Source of the DNA: Candidatus Limnocylindrales bacterium
GTDB lineage: Bacteria; Desulfobacterota; Binatia; UBA1149; CAITLU01
NCBI GenBank assembly: GCA_035571835.1
Contig: DATNBU010000028.1
Location: forward strand, 169,081 to 233,080
DNA: 64,000 nt
Reading direction: 5' to 3'
In this document: positions 51,596 through 60,226 of the stretch, piece after piece
Numbering within the stretch: position 1 is the stretch's first letter
Layout of the letters: the number at the start of each line of letters is the position of its first letter
The notes under the pieces: model-generated
Database searches by the model: none
Told to the model about the DNA's origin: nothing
Seen by the model: the letters and a program-made list of their open reading frames with translations, nothing else
Made by a program: the position numbers and the translations under genes

Positions 51596-51973
51596 CTCTG
51601 GATGACTCCGGTGGCAGCAGCGACTTCCCGCGCTCGAACAGCGGCGCCTTTGCGCGCTCCAACAACAGCGCCTTCGCGCGCCTCAAATGAAAGAGGTGCG
51701 GCGCGTTCCCTCCGCCGCAGATTCGGCGGTCTATAGCACGAACCCGATTCCCGTGTCGCCTGTCAATCCTCGGGGACAGACACCGATTTCCGGAAATCGG
51801 TGTCTGTCCCCGATTTCCCGGCGGGTTTGCATGAATGGCGTTCCCGATTATTCTCCCGAACGGCTGAAGACGGCGTCGATAGCCCGGCCCGGCCGCGAAT
51901 TGCCGCGATGCGGCCAACATCTGCCGGCAAGTCACCTCGCAGCCGCTCAGAAGAGACTTCGGTAAAAACCTCC
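51596..51973. other. 378-bp divergent intergenic region containing a 44-bp palindrome
   Basis: It separates the divergent glycosyltransferase and rfbB starts. Near the left end, AACAGCGGCGCCTTTGCGCG and the following ACAGCGCCTTCGCGCG form a loose direct repeat (about 51638-51690). The middle has a perfect palindrome, listed separately. A purine-poor stretch leads to rfbB, whose start has no strong ribosome-binding site. I see no supported gene here. Confidence 0.5.
51770..51813. repeat. Perfect 44-bp palindrome, likely dispersed REP-like element
   Basis: The two arms meet between 51791 and 51792 with no spacer. The left arm contains GGGGACAGACACCGATTTCC and the right arm is its exact reverse complement; TC and GA extend it by two bases on each side. 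A perfect palindrome of this length is far beyond chance and is typical of dispersed intergenic repeats or small non-autonomous elements. I see no other copy in the window. It may form a cruciform or a transcribed hairpin. Confidence 0.9.
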
Positions 51974-53035
51974 ATGAATATCCTCGTCACCGGCGGAGCC
52001 GGCTTCATCGGTTCCAATTTTCTCCGCCTGTCGGTGCCGCGGCGTCCGGGCGACCTTTTCATCAACGTCGACAAGCTCACGTACGCGGCCAATCCCGCCA
52101 ATCTCACGGGCATCGACAAGCTCGAGAACTACTGCCTCGAGCGCGTGGACATCGCCGACGGCGCCGCCGTCGCCGCCCTGATGGATCGCTACGACCCGGA
52201 CCTGGTGGTGCATTTCGCGGCGGAAAGCCACGTCGATCGCAGCATCGTCTCTCCCGGCGATTTCGTTCAGGCGAACATCGTCGGCACGTTCCATCTGCTG
52301 GAGGCATTTCGCAGCCGCGGCGCAAAGCGCCCCGGGGCGCTGTTCCACCATGTCAGCACCGACGAAGTCTACGGCTCGCTCGGCGAGACCGGACGCTTCA
52401 CCGAAACGACCCGCTACGATCCGTCGAGCCCGTACTCCGCATCGAAGGCCGCAAGCGATCACCTGGTGCGTGCGTACAACCGGACGTACGGCGTGCCGGT
52501 CAAGATCACGAACTGCTCGAACAACTACGGCCCGTATCAATTCCCCGAAAAGCTCATCCCACTGATGATCCTGAATGCGCTCGAGTCGAAGCCGCTGCCG
52601 GTCTACGGCAAGGGCATGAACGTGCGCGACTGGCTCTACGTCGAAGATCACTGCGAGGCGATCTGGGCGGTCATCGAGCGCGGCGCGCTCGGCGAGACCT
52701 ACAACATCGGCGGCGACTGCGAGCTTGCCAACATCGACGTCGTCCACCGCATCTGCCGCGTGATCGCCGACGAGACGGGACGGGCCGCCGGCGAGACCGA
52801 AGGCCTGATCACGTACGTCAAGGACCGGCCCGGCCACGATCACCGCTATGCGATCGATGCAACGCGGACCAAGACCGAATGCGGCTGGTCGCCGAAGCAT
52901 ACGTTCGATGCCGGGCTCGTCGACACCGTCCGCTGGTACCTTGGCCATCGCGAATGGGTCGACGGCGTGCGCAGCGGGGACTACCTGCGCTGGATCGAGC
53001 ACAACTACGGCAAGCGGGCTTCGGCTGCGTCCTGA
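51974..53035 (+). CDS. rfbB: dTDP-glucose 4,6-dehydratase
   Basis: Converts dTDP-glucose to dTDP-4-keto-6-deoxyglucose, the second step of dTDP-rhamnose synthesis. The 353-residue protein has TGGAGFIGSNF at the start, HFAAESHVDRSI, the active site TDEVYG, and the Tyr/Lys pair in SPYSASKA, with NCSNNYGPYQFPEKLIPL as the family block. The ATG at 51974 gives the normal length. It leads rfbC (21 bp) and rfbD (7 bp) in one transcription unit. Confidence 0.97.
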   Translation: MNILVTGGAGFIGSNFLRLSVPRRPGDLFINVDKLTYAANPANLTGIDKLENYCLERVDIADGAAVAALMDRYDPDLVVHFAAESHVDRSIVSPGDFVQANIVGTFHLLEAFRSRGAKRPGALFHHVSTDEVYGSLGETGRFTETTRYDPSSPYSASKAASDHLVRAYNRTYGVPVKITNCSNNYGPYQFPEKLIPLMILNALESKPLPVYGKGMNVRDWLYVEDHCEAIWAVIERGALGETYNIGGDCELANIDVVHRICRVIADETGRAAGETEGLITYVKDRPGHDHRYAIDATRTKTECGWSPKHTFDAGLVDTVRWYLGHREWVDGVRSGDYLRWIEHNYGKRASAAS

Positions 53036-53056
53036 ACCTTCCCATCGAACCGAGCG

Positions 53057-53608
53057 ATGAACGTCACTCCCACCCGGCTTCCCGAAGTCCTCCTCGTCGA
53101 GCCGCGCGTGCACGGCGACGCGCGCGGATACTTCTTCGAGAGCTGGGCTGAAAAGCGCTACGCCGACTCAGGCATTGCGGGGCCGTTCGTGCAGGACAAC
53201 ATCTCGCGCTCGCCGCGGGGAATCCTGCGCGGCCTTCATCTGCAGAACCCTCACGCACAGGGAAAGCTCGTCAGTGCGATCTTCGGCGCGGTGTTCGACG
53301 TGGCCGTCGACGTTCGCACGGGATCGCCTCGCTTCGGCCAGTGGGTCGGCGAGATCCTGTCCGATGAAAACCGGCGCCAGCTCTGGGTGCCACCAGGCTT
53401 CGCGCACGGATTCTGCGTGCTCAGCGACGAAGCGATCTTCCACTACAAATGCACGGACTCGTACCATCCGGAATGCGAGATGTCGGTGCTGTGGAATGAT
53501 CCGGCCATCGGGATCGAGTGGCCGGTGGACAAGCCGACGCTCAACGCAAAGGATGCCGGCGCACCGCTTCTCGCCGACGTGACACGTCTGCCCGCCTACA
53601 ACGGTTGA
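53057..53608 (+). CDS. rfbC: dTDP-4-dehydrorhamnose 3,5-epimerase
   Basis: A 183-residue cupin enzyme that epimerises dTDP-4-keto-6-deoxyglucose at C3 and C5. It has FVQDNISRSPRGILRGLHLQ with the catalytic His, DVAVDVRTGSPRFGQW, VPPGFAHGFCVLS and the YKCTDSYHPECE segment with the catalytic Tyr region. This is the standard RfbC length. It lies between rfbB and rfbD. Confidence 0.96.
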   Translation: MNVTPTRLPEVLLVEPRVHGDARGYFFESWAEKRYADSGIAGPFVQDNISRSPRGILRGLHLQNPHAQGKLVSAIFGAVFDVAVDVRTGSPRFGQWVGEILSDENRRQLWVPPGFAHGFCVLSDEAIFHYKCTDSYHPECEMSVLWNDPAIGIEWPVDKPTLNAKDAGAPLLADVTRLPAYNG

Positions 53609-53615
53609 GTTTCGA

Positions 53616-54491
53616 ATGACGGCGCCGATCCTGCTCATCAGCCCCGACGGCATGCTCGGACACGCGTTCGAGCTTCTGCTCGCGCGCCGCGGCCTCGAAT
53701 ACACCGGTGTCTCGTGGCCGGCGTTCGACCTGACGAAACCCGAAACCGTCGAGCCGTGGATGCAGCCCGGCGTGCGCACGATCATCAACTGCTCGGCGTA
53801 CACCGACGTCGACGGCGCGGAGACGCACCAGAAGGAAGCCGACGCGATCAACGGCGCGGGCGTCGCGCTTCTGGCATCGCACGCACGCCGCCTCGGCGCC
53901 GTGCTCGTTCATTTCAGCACCGACTACGTGTTCGACGGACACGCGACCTCGCCGTACGAGGTCGACCATCCGATCGCTCCGATCAACGCCTACGGACGCA
54001 GCAAGGCGGTCGGCGAGGCGGCGATCCGCGAGTCCGGGTGCGAGCACCTGATCATCCGCACGAGCTGGCTCTATGCACCGTGGGCGAAGAATTTCGTGCT
54101 GACGATGCTCGCGCTCGGCCGCGAAAAGACGTCGCTCAACGTCGTCAGCGACCAGGTCGGAAGGCCGACCAGCGCGCAATACCTTGCCGAACGCTCGCTC
54201 GCACTGGTCGAGCGCGGCGCACGCGGGACGTTCCACGTGACCGACGGCGGAAGCTGCAGCTGGTTCGAGCTCGCGTCGATGGTCATGGCGGCGAGCGGCA
54301 GCAGCTGTCGCGTCAACGCGTGCACCAGCGCCGAGTTCGTCCGGCCCGCGGTGCGCCCGCCGTACAGCATCCTCGATCTGTCGCGCACCGAAGCGCTGCT
54401 CGGCCCCAGCACCGACTGGAAGACCAACGTGCGCGCAGTGCTCGAGGAGCACGCACGCACGGGCGCCGCCGAACCGGAACGCAGAGCCTGA
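53616..54491 (+). CDS. rfbD: dTDP-4-dehydrorhamnose reductase
   Basis: The last step to dTDP-L-rhamnose, using NAD(P)H. The 291-residue protein has INCSAYTDVDGAE, STDYVFDGHATSPY and NAYGRSKAVGE with the Tyr/Lys pair, followed by IIRTSWLYAPWAKNFV and the LERGARGTFHVTDGG-type block, here written VERGARGTFHVTD. The dinucleotide loop at the N-terminus (ISPDGMLGHAFE) replaces the more usual GxxGQLG sequence but keeps the Gly spacing. It follows rfbC by 7 bp. Confidence 0.95.
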   Translation: MTAPILLISPDGMLGHAFELLLARRGLEYTGVSWPAFDLTKPETVEPWMQPGVRTIINCSAYTDVDGAETHQKEADAINGAGVALLASHARRLGAVLVHFSTDYVFDGHATSPYEVDHPIAPINAYGRSKAVGEAAIRESGCEHLIIRTSWLYAPWAKNFVLTMLALGREKTSLNVVSDQVGRPTSAQYLAERSLALVERGARGTFHVTDGGSCSWFELASMVMAASGSSCRVNACTSAEFVRPAVRPPYSILDLSRTEALLGPSTDWKTNVRAVLEEHARTGAAEPERRA

Positions 54492-54582
54492 CGTTCATTC
54501 CATCCCTGTCGTAGCGGTTCGCCGGTGGTCGGGTCTACTTTCCCGCCATCATGCATGGCGCTAGACTCGGAGGGCGATGGCG

Positions 54583-55182
54583 ATGGACACGGCATTCCGA
54601 TCCGACGGCAAGTTCACGCAGGCCGAGTTCTGCGAGTGGCTGGCCGAACGACCCAGCCACGACCACAACCGGTACGAGCTCATCGGGCGGCACATCGTCA
54701 TGACGCCGCCGGCGGGATATCCGCACTCGCCGATTGCCGCCACGATCGTCTCGGCGATCCATGTTCACGTCGAACGTCTCGGGAGTGGTCTCGTCAACGA
54801 CTCCAGCGCGGGCTTCGAGCTGCCGACCGGCGAGACGGTCGAGCCCGATGCCTCGTATCTTTCCGAGCGCACGCTGGTAAGCGCGCCTGAGCCGGAGATC
54901 GGCAAGTTCTACCGGATCGTGCCGGATCTCATCGTTGAAATTCTCTCGCCGGCGACCGCGAAGCGCGACCGCACCGAAAAGAAACAGATCTACGAGAAGA
55001 ACGGCGTCGGCGAATACTGGATCGTCGATCCGAACAGGCGGCAGGTCATCGTGTACCGGCTCGCCGGAAACGACTACGCGAATGCGATCCACGTCGTAAA
55101 CGGAAACGTGGAGGCGAGCGTGCTCCCCGGGCTCAGCATTCCGCTGTCGAAGATCTTCGCGAGCCTGGATCGGAAACGCTGA
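54583..55182 (+). CDS. Uma2-family (DUF820) putative restriction-endonuclease-like protein
   Basis: A protein of about 199 residues with the PD-(D/E)xK fold of the Uma2 family. The motif residues are in VEPDASYLS (Asp), VPDLIVEILSP (Glu) and RTEKKQIYEKNGVGEYWIVDP (Lys and the following conserved block). I favour the ATG at 54583 over 54577 because GGAGGG sits 8 bases before it but only 2 bases before the other. Uma2 proteins are abundant in cyanobacteria and some other phyla, are often mobile, and have no established cellular role. This one lies between rfbD and rfbA and appears to interrupt the rfb set. Confidence 0.85.
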   Translation: MDTAFRSDGKFTQAEFCEWLAERPSHDHNRYELIGRHIVMTPPAGYPHSPIAATIVSAIHVHVERLGSGLVNDSSAGFELPTGETVEPDASYLSERTLVSAPEPEIGKFYRIVPDLIVEILSPATAKRDRTEKKQIYEKNGVGEYWIVDPNRRQVIVYRLAGNDYANAIHVVNGNVEASVLPGLSIPLSKIFASLDRKR

Positions 55183-55211
55183 AGCGCAAGCGTCCGCTCG
55201 AGAGCAGTCCG

Positions 55212-56087
55212 CTAGTAGACGATAGGGTCCGCGGCGACGCTCGACAGGTACTTTCCGTAGTCTCCGCCGATTTTCTTTCCGAGCGCCGCAAGCTGCCCGG
55301 CGTCGATGAAACCTTTGCGCCATGCGATCTCTTCGAGGCATGCGACCTTGAGGCCCTGCCGTTCCTGGATCGCTTCGATGAAGTTGGAAGCCTGGTGCAG
55401 CGCCGCACAGGTGCCGGTATCGAGCCATGCGATGCCGCGGCCCATCACTTCGACCTCGAGGTCTTCCATCTCGAGGTACTTCCTGTTGACGTCGGTGATC
55501 TCGAGCTCTCCGCGCGGCGACGGCGCGAGGCCGGCCGCGATGTCGAGCACGCGGTTGTCGTAGAAGTAGAGACCCGTCACCGCGTAGTGCGACCGCGGCT
55601 TCGCGGGTTTTTCCTCGAGCGAGACGGCGCGCCCGCTGGCGTCGAACTCGACGACGCCGTAGCGCTCGGGATCGTGCACGGCGTAGGCGAACACGGTCGC
55701 GCCGTGCTCGCGCGCGGCCGCGCGCTCGAGCGACTCGACCAGGCCGTGTCCGAAGAAGATGTTGTCGCCGAGCACCAGCGAAACGCGCTCGCTTCCGACA
55801 AATTCGCGGCCGATCAGGAACGCCTGCGCGAGGCCGCCCGGATTCGGCTGCACTGCGTAGTGCAGCCCGATGCCCAGATCGGAACCGTCGCCGAGAAGCC
55901 GCTTGTACGAACCGATGTCCTCCGGCGTCGAGATCAGCAGGATCTCGCGGATGCCGGCCAGCATCAGCGTCGACAGCGGGTAATACACCATCGGCTTGTC
56001 GTAGACGGGCAGCAGCTGCTTGGAGACGACCCGCGTCATCGGATGGAGTCGCGTACCGGCGCCGCCGGCAAGGATGATGGCTTTCAT
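55212..56087 (-). CDS. rfbA: Glucose-1-phosphate thymidylyltransferase
   Basis: Joins dTTP and glucose 1-phosphate to form dTDP-glucose, the first committed step of dTDP-rhamnose synthesis. The 291-residue protein has the nucleotide-binding loop [55 protein letters not shown] and the EEKPAKPRS block. Length and motifs are those of RfbA/RmlA. It is on the opposite strand to rfbBCD and converges on the Uma2 gene, so the rhamnose pathway is split between two transcription units. Confidence 0.96.
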   Translation of the reverse strand: MKAIILAGGAGTRLHPMTRVVSKQLLPVYDKPMVYYPLSTLMLAGIREILLISTPEDIGSYKRLLGDGSDLGIGLHYAVQPNPGGLAQAFLIGREFVGSERVSLVLGDNIFFGHGLVESLERAAAREHGATVFAYAVHDPERYGVVEFDASGRAVSLEEKPAKPRSHYAVTGLYFYDNRVLDIAAGLAPSPRGELEITDVNRKYLEMEDLEVEVMGRGIAWLDTGTCAALHQASNFIEAIQERQGLKVACLEEIAWRKGFIDAGQLAALGKKIGGDYGKYLSSVAADPIVY

Positions 56088-56168
56088 GGCGTGGATTTCC
56101 CCGTAAGGCGCGCGTCCGCTCGGCGGCGCAGCCGTCTTTGGCCATCGAAGCCGGGGGCTGTCAAGGCG

Positions 56169-57308
56169 CTATGAATATGGGCGGCCCGGCGCGTGCTGCG
56201 CCGCGATCGCGCGCTCGATCATCTCTTCGGTTCTGACGGCCACTTCGTCCCAGTCGAAGCGCATGCCCCACGCGCTGCCGCCGCGAATCAGGCGGCTTCG
56301 GAGCTCGCGATCGGTCAGCACCTGGACCAGCGCGTGTGCGAGCTCAGCGGTGTTTCCATACTCGACGAGCAGGCCCGTCTCTCCGTCGCGCACCGAATCG
56401 CGCAGCCCCGGAACATTGCTCGCGATCGCAACGGTATTGCACACGTTGGCTTCGATCACCGTCATACCCCACCCTTCCTTCTCGGAAGTCTGCACGACGA
56501 CCTGCGCACCGCGGATCCATTCGATCTTGTCCTCTTCGGAGACGTAGCCGGTAAAGCGCACGTAGCCGTCGAGTCCCTGCTCGCGCACGCGGGCCTCGAG
56601 GCTTTCACGCGCCGAGCCGGCACCGACGATGACGAGTCGCACGTCGGGCACGGCTTTTCGCACGTCGAGCATGGCGTCGATCGCGACGTCCGCGCGCTTG
56701 TACGGCTCGAGCCGCCCGATCCACAGCACGATCGGATCGCGATCGAGACCGTCGTCGACCGCCAGATGCGTCTGCCGGTCGATTCCCGGCGGGACGACTT
56801 CGATTCGTGCGGGATCGAGCCCACGCCCGGCAAGATCGGCGCGCGTGCTCGGGGAGATCGCGAGCATCGGCGTGCTCCGGTACGCCGCAGGAATCAGCTT
56901 CTCGAGCAACCACGAGACGATCGCGACCGGAAGCGAAACCTGCCGGAACGCCGTCGTGCCGAACAGATGATGCACGATCGCAAGGCACGGCAGCGGCACC
57001 AGCCACGGGCTGAAAAACGGCAGCTTGTTGAGCACGTCGACGACGACGTCACTTTGCCGCGCTTCGCGCCGGGCCGCGCGCGCGACGAGGAAATAGTACA
57101 GGTAGCGATTGGCGAGCCGCCGCACGCGCACGCCGTCGACGAGCTCCTCTCGAGCCGAGCCCGGAAAGCTCGCGGCCAGCACGGTAACGTCGTGGCCGCG
57201 CGCGACCAGGCGCCGGAAGATTTCGAAGATATGGGTTTCGGCGCCGCCGGTCATCGGGCTGCGCGGATCGCGCTCGTTCAGGACGAGGATTCGGCGTGGC
57301 ATCGACAT
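56169..57308 (-). CDS. Family 4 glycosyltransferase (GT-B)
   Basis: A 379-residue enzyme. The N-terminal acceptor domain has GGAETHIFEIFRRLVARGHDV and the C-terminal donor domain has LWIGRLEPYKRADVAIDAM, VVQTSEKEGWGMTVIEAN with the E-x7-E motif, and ASNVPGLRDSVRDGETGLLV. GT4 enzymes retain the anomeric configuration and typically use GDP-mannose, dTDP-rhamnose or UDP-sugars. Rhamnose is available from the adjacent rfb genes, but the donor is inferred only. It starts 60 bp after the DPM1-like gene ends on the same strand. Confidence 0.9.
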   Translation of the reverse strand: MSMPRRILVLNERDPRSPMTGGAETHIFEIFRRLVARGHDVTVLAASFPGSAREELVDGVRVRRLANRYLYYFLVARAARREARQSDVVVDVLNKLPFFSPWLVPLPCLAIVHHLFGTTAFRQVSLPVAIVSWLLEKLIPAAYRSTPMLAISPSTRADLAGRGLDPARIEVVPPGIDRQTHLAVDDGLDRDPIVLWIGRLEPYKRADVAIDAMLDVRKAVPDVRLVIVGAGSARESLEARVREQGLDGYVRFTGYVSEEDKIEWIRGAQVVVQTSEKEGWGMTVIEANVCNTVAIASNVPGLRDSVRDGETGLLVEYGNTAELAHALVQVLTDRELRSRLIRGGSAWGMRFDWDEVAVRTEEMIERAIAAQHAPGRPYS

Positions 57309-57368
57309 TGCGGCACTATTGAAGGCAATCCGTCGCTGTCCGGCGCTATTCCACGGTATCCAGAAAGC

Positions 57369-58109
57369 TCAGCGGGTCGCGCCGCCCGGGCCGGCGATGC
57401 GCCCGGTCAGCGATTCCAGGCGCAGCCACCACACGTGCAGCAGCGCCTCGAGCGCGATGGAGATGTGCATCTTCGACGTGCCGAGCTTGCGATCGACGAA
57501 CAGGATCGGCTTCTCGACGATGCGAAGCCCCGCCCGCCACGCGCGAAACGTCGTTTCGATCTGGAAGCAGTATCCGTTGGCCCGCACGTCGGCGAGCGAG
57601 ATCTTCTCGAGCGCCTCGCGGCGCCAGCATTTGAAGCCGCCGGTCGCGTCCATCACCGGCAGCCCGCCGAGCACGCGGCGTGTGTAAAGGTTTCCGAAGT
57701 AGCTCAGCATCAGGCGCAGCATCGGCCAGTTGACGACCGTGATTCCGTCGACGTAGCGCGAGCCCAGCACGAGGTCGCTGGTGGCGGCGAGCGCGAAAAA
57801 CTCCGGAAGCGCGGACGGCGGATGCGAAAAATCCGCGTCCATCTGCACGATGAGGTCGCCGCCGAGCTCGATCGCGCGCGTCAGGCCGGCGCGGTACGCG
57901 TGTCCGAGCCCTTCCTTGTTCGCGCGATGCAGCACGTGCACGCGGGCATCGGCGCCGGCGAGGCGGTCGGCGATCTGGCCGGTGCCGTCCGGCGAATTGT
58001 CGTCGACGACGAGGATCTCGATCTCGCGATCCACAGCGAGAACGGCCGCGACGATCGCTTCGAGGTTCTCCTTCTCGTTGTAGGTGGGAATGACGACGAT
58101 TTTGCGCAT
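57369..58109 (-). CDS. Polyprenol-phosphate mannose/glucose synthase (DPM1-like)
   Basis: A 246-residue GT2 enzyme without membrane helices. It begins IVVIPTYNEKENLEAIV, has LVVDDNSPDGTGQIAD, the DxD motif in IVQMDADFSHPP, VLGSRYVDG and DATGGFKCWRREAL, all matching DPM1/Ppm1-type synthases. It would make polyprenyl-phosphate mannose or glucose in the cytoplasm, the donor for GT-C enzymes. The three GT-C proteins in this window are plausible users. It follows the rhamnosyltransferase-like gene by 39 bp. Confidence 0.92.
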   Translation of the reverse strand: MRKIVVIPTYNEKENLEAIVAAVLAVDREIEILVVDDNSPDGTGQIADRLAGADARVHVLHRANKEGLGHAYRAGLTRAIELGGDLIVQMDADFSHPPSALPEFFALAATSDLVLGSRYVDGITVVNWPMLRLMLSYFGNLYTRRVLGGLPVMDATGGFKCWRREALEKISLADVRANGYCFQIETTFRAWRAGLRIVEKPILFVDRKLGTSKMHISIALEALLHVWWLRLESLTGRIAGPGGATR

Positions 58110-58148
58110 GCGAAGCCGGCGGAGCGTACAGGAAAACCGGAGGGCGGA

Positions 58149-59144
58149 CTATCTCGACTTTGCGCTGCCGGGGTCTTTGTCGCGCAGGCCGAGCTCGACG
58201 AGAGGGATGGGACGGCCGGCGAGGGCGTCGCGCCAGCCGCGCTGCTTGATCCATACTCCGGCGGCTTCGCCCGACACCGAACGGCGCAGGAGCTGGAACG
58301 GAAATGTCGCGATGATGCTGGCGGCCAGAGTCGCTTTCTCCAGCATCGTGCCGTGACGGCGTGCATACAGGATCGAGTTGCGCGCCGAGAGGTACTTGCG
58401 AAAGCCGCCGTAGTGCGACGCTCCGCCCGAGCTGCCGTGGATGTGGTGCACGACGAGCGAGCTGCCGACGTAGCGGCACGTCCAGCCGAGCGCGCGCGCT
58501 CGCGCCGCCCAGTCGACGTCTTCGTGGTAGGCGAAGTAGCGTTCGTCGAAACCTCCCACTTCGCGAAGCGCATCGGCCCGGAAAAGCAGCGAGCAGCCGG
58601 GAAGCCACTCGACATCGCGCTCTCCGTGGAAGCCGGGACCGTCGGGGGCGTTCTCGCCGACCAGGCGGATCAGGCTCTGTCGCCACGTGACTTCACCCCA
58701 CGCGACCCAGATCCGCGACGGATCGTCGCCGCGGACCACGCGGCTGCCGAACACGCCAGCGCGCGGCGACCGGCGCGCGGCGTCGACGAGCGGCGAGAGC
58801 GCCGCCGGATCGACTTCGGCATCGTTATTGAGAATCCAGACGAAGTCCGCGCCGCGCGCGATGGCCCAGTCGATGCCCGCGTTGTTGCCGCCGGCGTAGC
58901 CCAGATTGATACCGGTCGACAGGACGCCGGCTTCGAGCTGCGCGGCGCGAAGCGCTTCCGCTGGTGATACGCGCGAACCGTTGTCGACGACGAGGATCTC
59001 GAGATCCGGATACTCGATGCGGCGAAGCGAGCGGACGCAGCGGACGGTGTCATCCGCGCCGTTCCAGTCGAGCACGACGGCGACGACTTTCGGGGTCTCG
59101 ACGCTCTTCGGATCCGCTCCGCTCATGGTCACCGCTCCGCTCAT
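58149..59144 (-). CDS. Family 2 glycosyltransferase, rhamnosyltransferase-like
   Basis: A 331-residue GT-A enzyme. It has VAVVLDWNGADDTVRCVRSL, ILVVDNGSRVSP, NLGYAGGNNAGIDWAI, FVWILNNDAEVD as DxD motif and GFDERYFAYHEDVDWAARA with the ED catalytic region, as in RfbF/WbbL-type rhamnosyltransferases. The ATG at 59144 overlaps the stop of the upstream GT4 gene (ATGA). A hydrophobic segment near 275-295 may attach it to the membrane. dTDP-rhamnose from RfbABCD is the likely donor (inference). Confidence 0.9.
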   Translation of the reverse strand: MSGAVTMSGADPKSVETPKVVAVVLDWNGADDTVRCVRSLRRIEYPDLEILVVDNGSRVSPAEALRAAQLEAGVLSTGINLGYAGGNNAGIDWAIARGADFVWILNNDAEVDPAALSPLVDAARRSPRAGVFGSRVVRGDDPSRIWVAWGEVTWRQSLIRLVGENAPDGPGFHGERDVEWLPGCSLLFRADALREVGGFDERYFAYHEDVDWAARARALGWTCRYVGSSLVVHHIHGSSGGASHYGGFRKYLSARNSILYARRHGTMLEKATLAASIIATFPFQLLRRSVSGEAAGVWIKQRGWRDALAGRPIPLVELGLRDKDPGSAKSR

Positions 59145-60226
59145 GGCCCGGCCTCGAGCGCAGCGCGATAGGCCGACATCGTGCGGCGCGCGGTTTCGTT
59201 CCACGAAAAGCGCGCCGCCTGCTCGCGGCCGCGGCGCGACAGGTCCATCGCGAGGCGATCGTCCGTCATCAATCGCTGGATCGCCGGTGCAAGCTCGGAA
59301 GCATCGGCGCTGTCGACGAGGATTCCCGCATCGCCGACGACCTCGGGAATCGAGCTGTTGCGCAGCCCCACGACCGGACAACCCGAGGCCATCGCTTCGA
59401 TGAACGTCAGGCCGAAGCCTTCGTACGCCGACGGTGAAACCATGCAGCGGATCGATCCGAAGAATGCGGCGATCTCGTCGTCGTCGAGCGCGCCGACGTA
59501 GACCACGCGCGCGTCGCGTTCGAGAAACGCCGGCTTCTCACCCGGACGCAGTCGCCCGGCGATCACGAGCTTCCAGTCGCGGTTCCCGGCTGCCTCGAGG
59601 AATGCGTCGACCAGTGCATCGAGGTTCTTGCGCGGCTGGATGGTGCCGAGATAACCGCACGCCGGCTTTTCCACTTTGTAGCGCTCGCGCCAGGCCGCGA
59701 TGGCGGCGGCGCTTGCGGGCCGCAGCGTCGTCGCCGGCGCTTCGGGCGTGACGACTGTCTTCGCCGAATGCTCGGGAAAGAATTGCGCAACGTCGGCCGC
59801 GGTGCTTTCGGAAGGTACGACCACCGCACGCGCGCGAGAGACGGCCCACGGCGTCTCCCAAGCGAGGTGCAGGCGCTGCGCAAGCCGGAACGTCTGCGGC
59901 ATCACGTAGCTCGCGAGGTCGTGGATGGTGACGACGGCGGGCGTCGAGCCGCGGCGCGGAAGCACGCCCTTGGTGCCGTGGTACAGATCGAAGCGCTCAT
60001 ATGCGAGCACGGCGGGAACACGCAGATGATCCCACAGCGGTTGTTCCCACGCAGAACGAAGCTCGACGGTGCGCGTCTCGCAGAAGCTCGCGAATGATTC
60101 GGGCCGGTCGGTCAGCACGGTGAAGCGGTCGTCGGGAAAACCGGCGACCAGCGCCTTTGCGAGCTCGATCGCATACGTCGCCGGTCCGCCGATGGTGCCG
60201 GCGACTGCTCCGATGGCGACTTTCAT
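59141..60226 (-). CDS. Family 4 glycosyltransferase (mannosyltransferase-like)
   Basis: A 361-residue GT-B enzyme. It has the start VAIGAVAGTIGGPATYAIEL, VTIHDLASYVMPQTF and VVPSESTAADVAQFF in the acceptor domain. CGYLGTIQPRKNLDALVDAF and SAYEGFGLTFIEAM with E-x7-E are in the donor domain. The pattern is close to mannosyltransferases of WbdB/MtfB type. Both ends overlap neighbours: it starts in the stop of the GT4-GT2 fusion gene and its stop lies in the next start. This places it firmly in the glycosyltransferase operon. Confidence 0.9.
   Translation of the reverse strand: MKVAIGAVAGTIGGPATYAIELAKALVAGFPDDRFTVLTDRPESFASFCETRTVELRSAWEQPLWDHLRVPAVLAYERFDLYHGTKGVLPRRGSTPAVVTIHDLASYVMPQTFRLAQRLHLAWETPWAVSRARAVVVPSESTAADVAQFFPEHSAKTVVTPEAPATTLRPASAAAIAAWRERYKVEKPACGYLGTIQPRKNLDALVDAFLEAAGNRDWKLVIAGRLRPGEKPAFLERDARVVYVGALDDDEIAAFFGSIRCMVSPSAYEGFGLTFIEAMASGCPVVGLRNSSIPEVVGDAGILVDSADASELAPAIQRLMTDDRLAMDLSRRGREQAARFSWNETARRTMSAYRAALEAGP

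Noticed and set aside
56193..58967. 924-codon plus-strand frame over three glycosyltransferase genes
   Set aside because: Spans several genes, crosses their boundaries, and has no recognisable domain.
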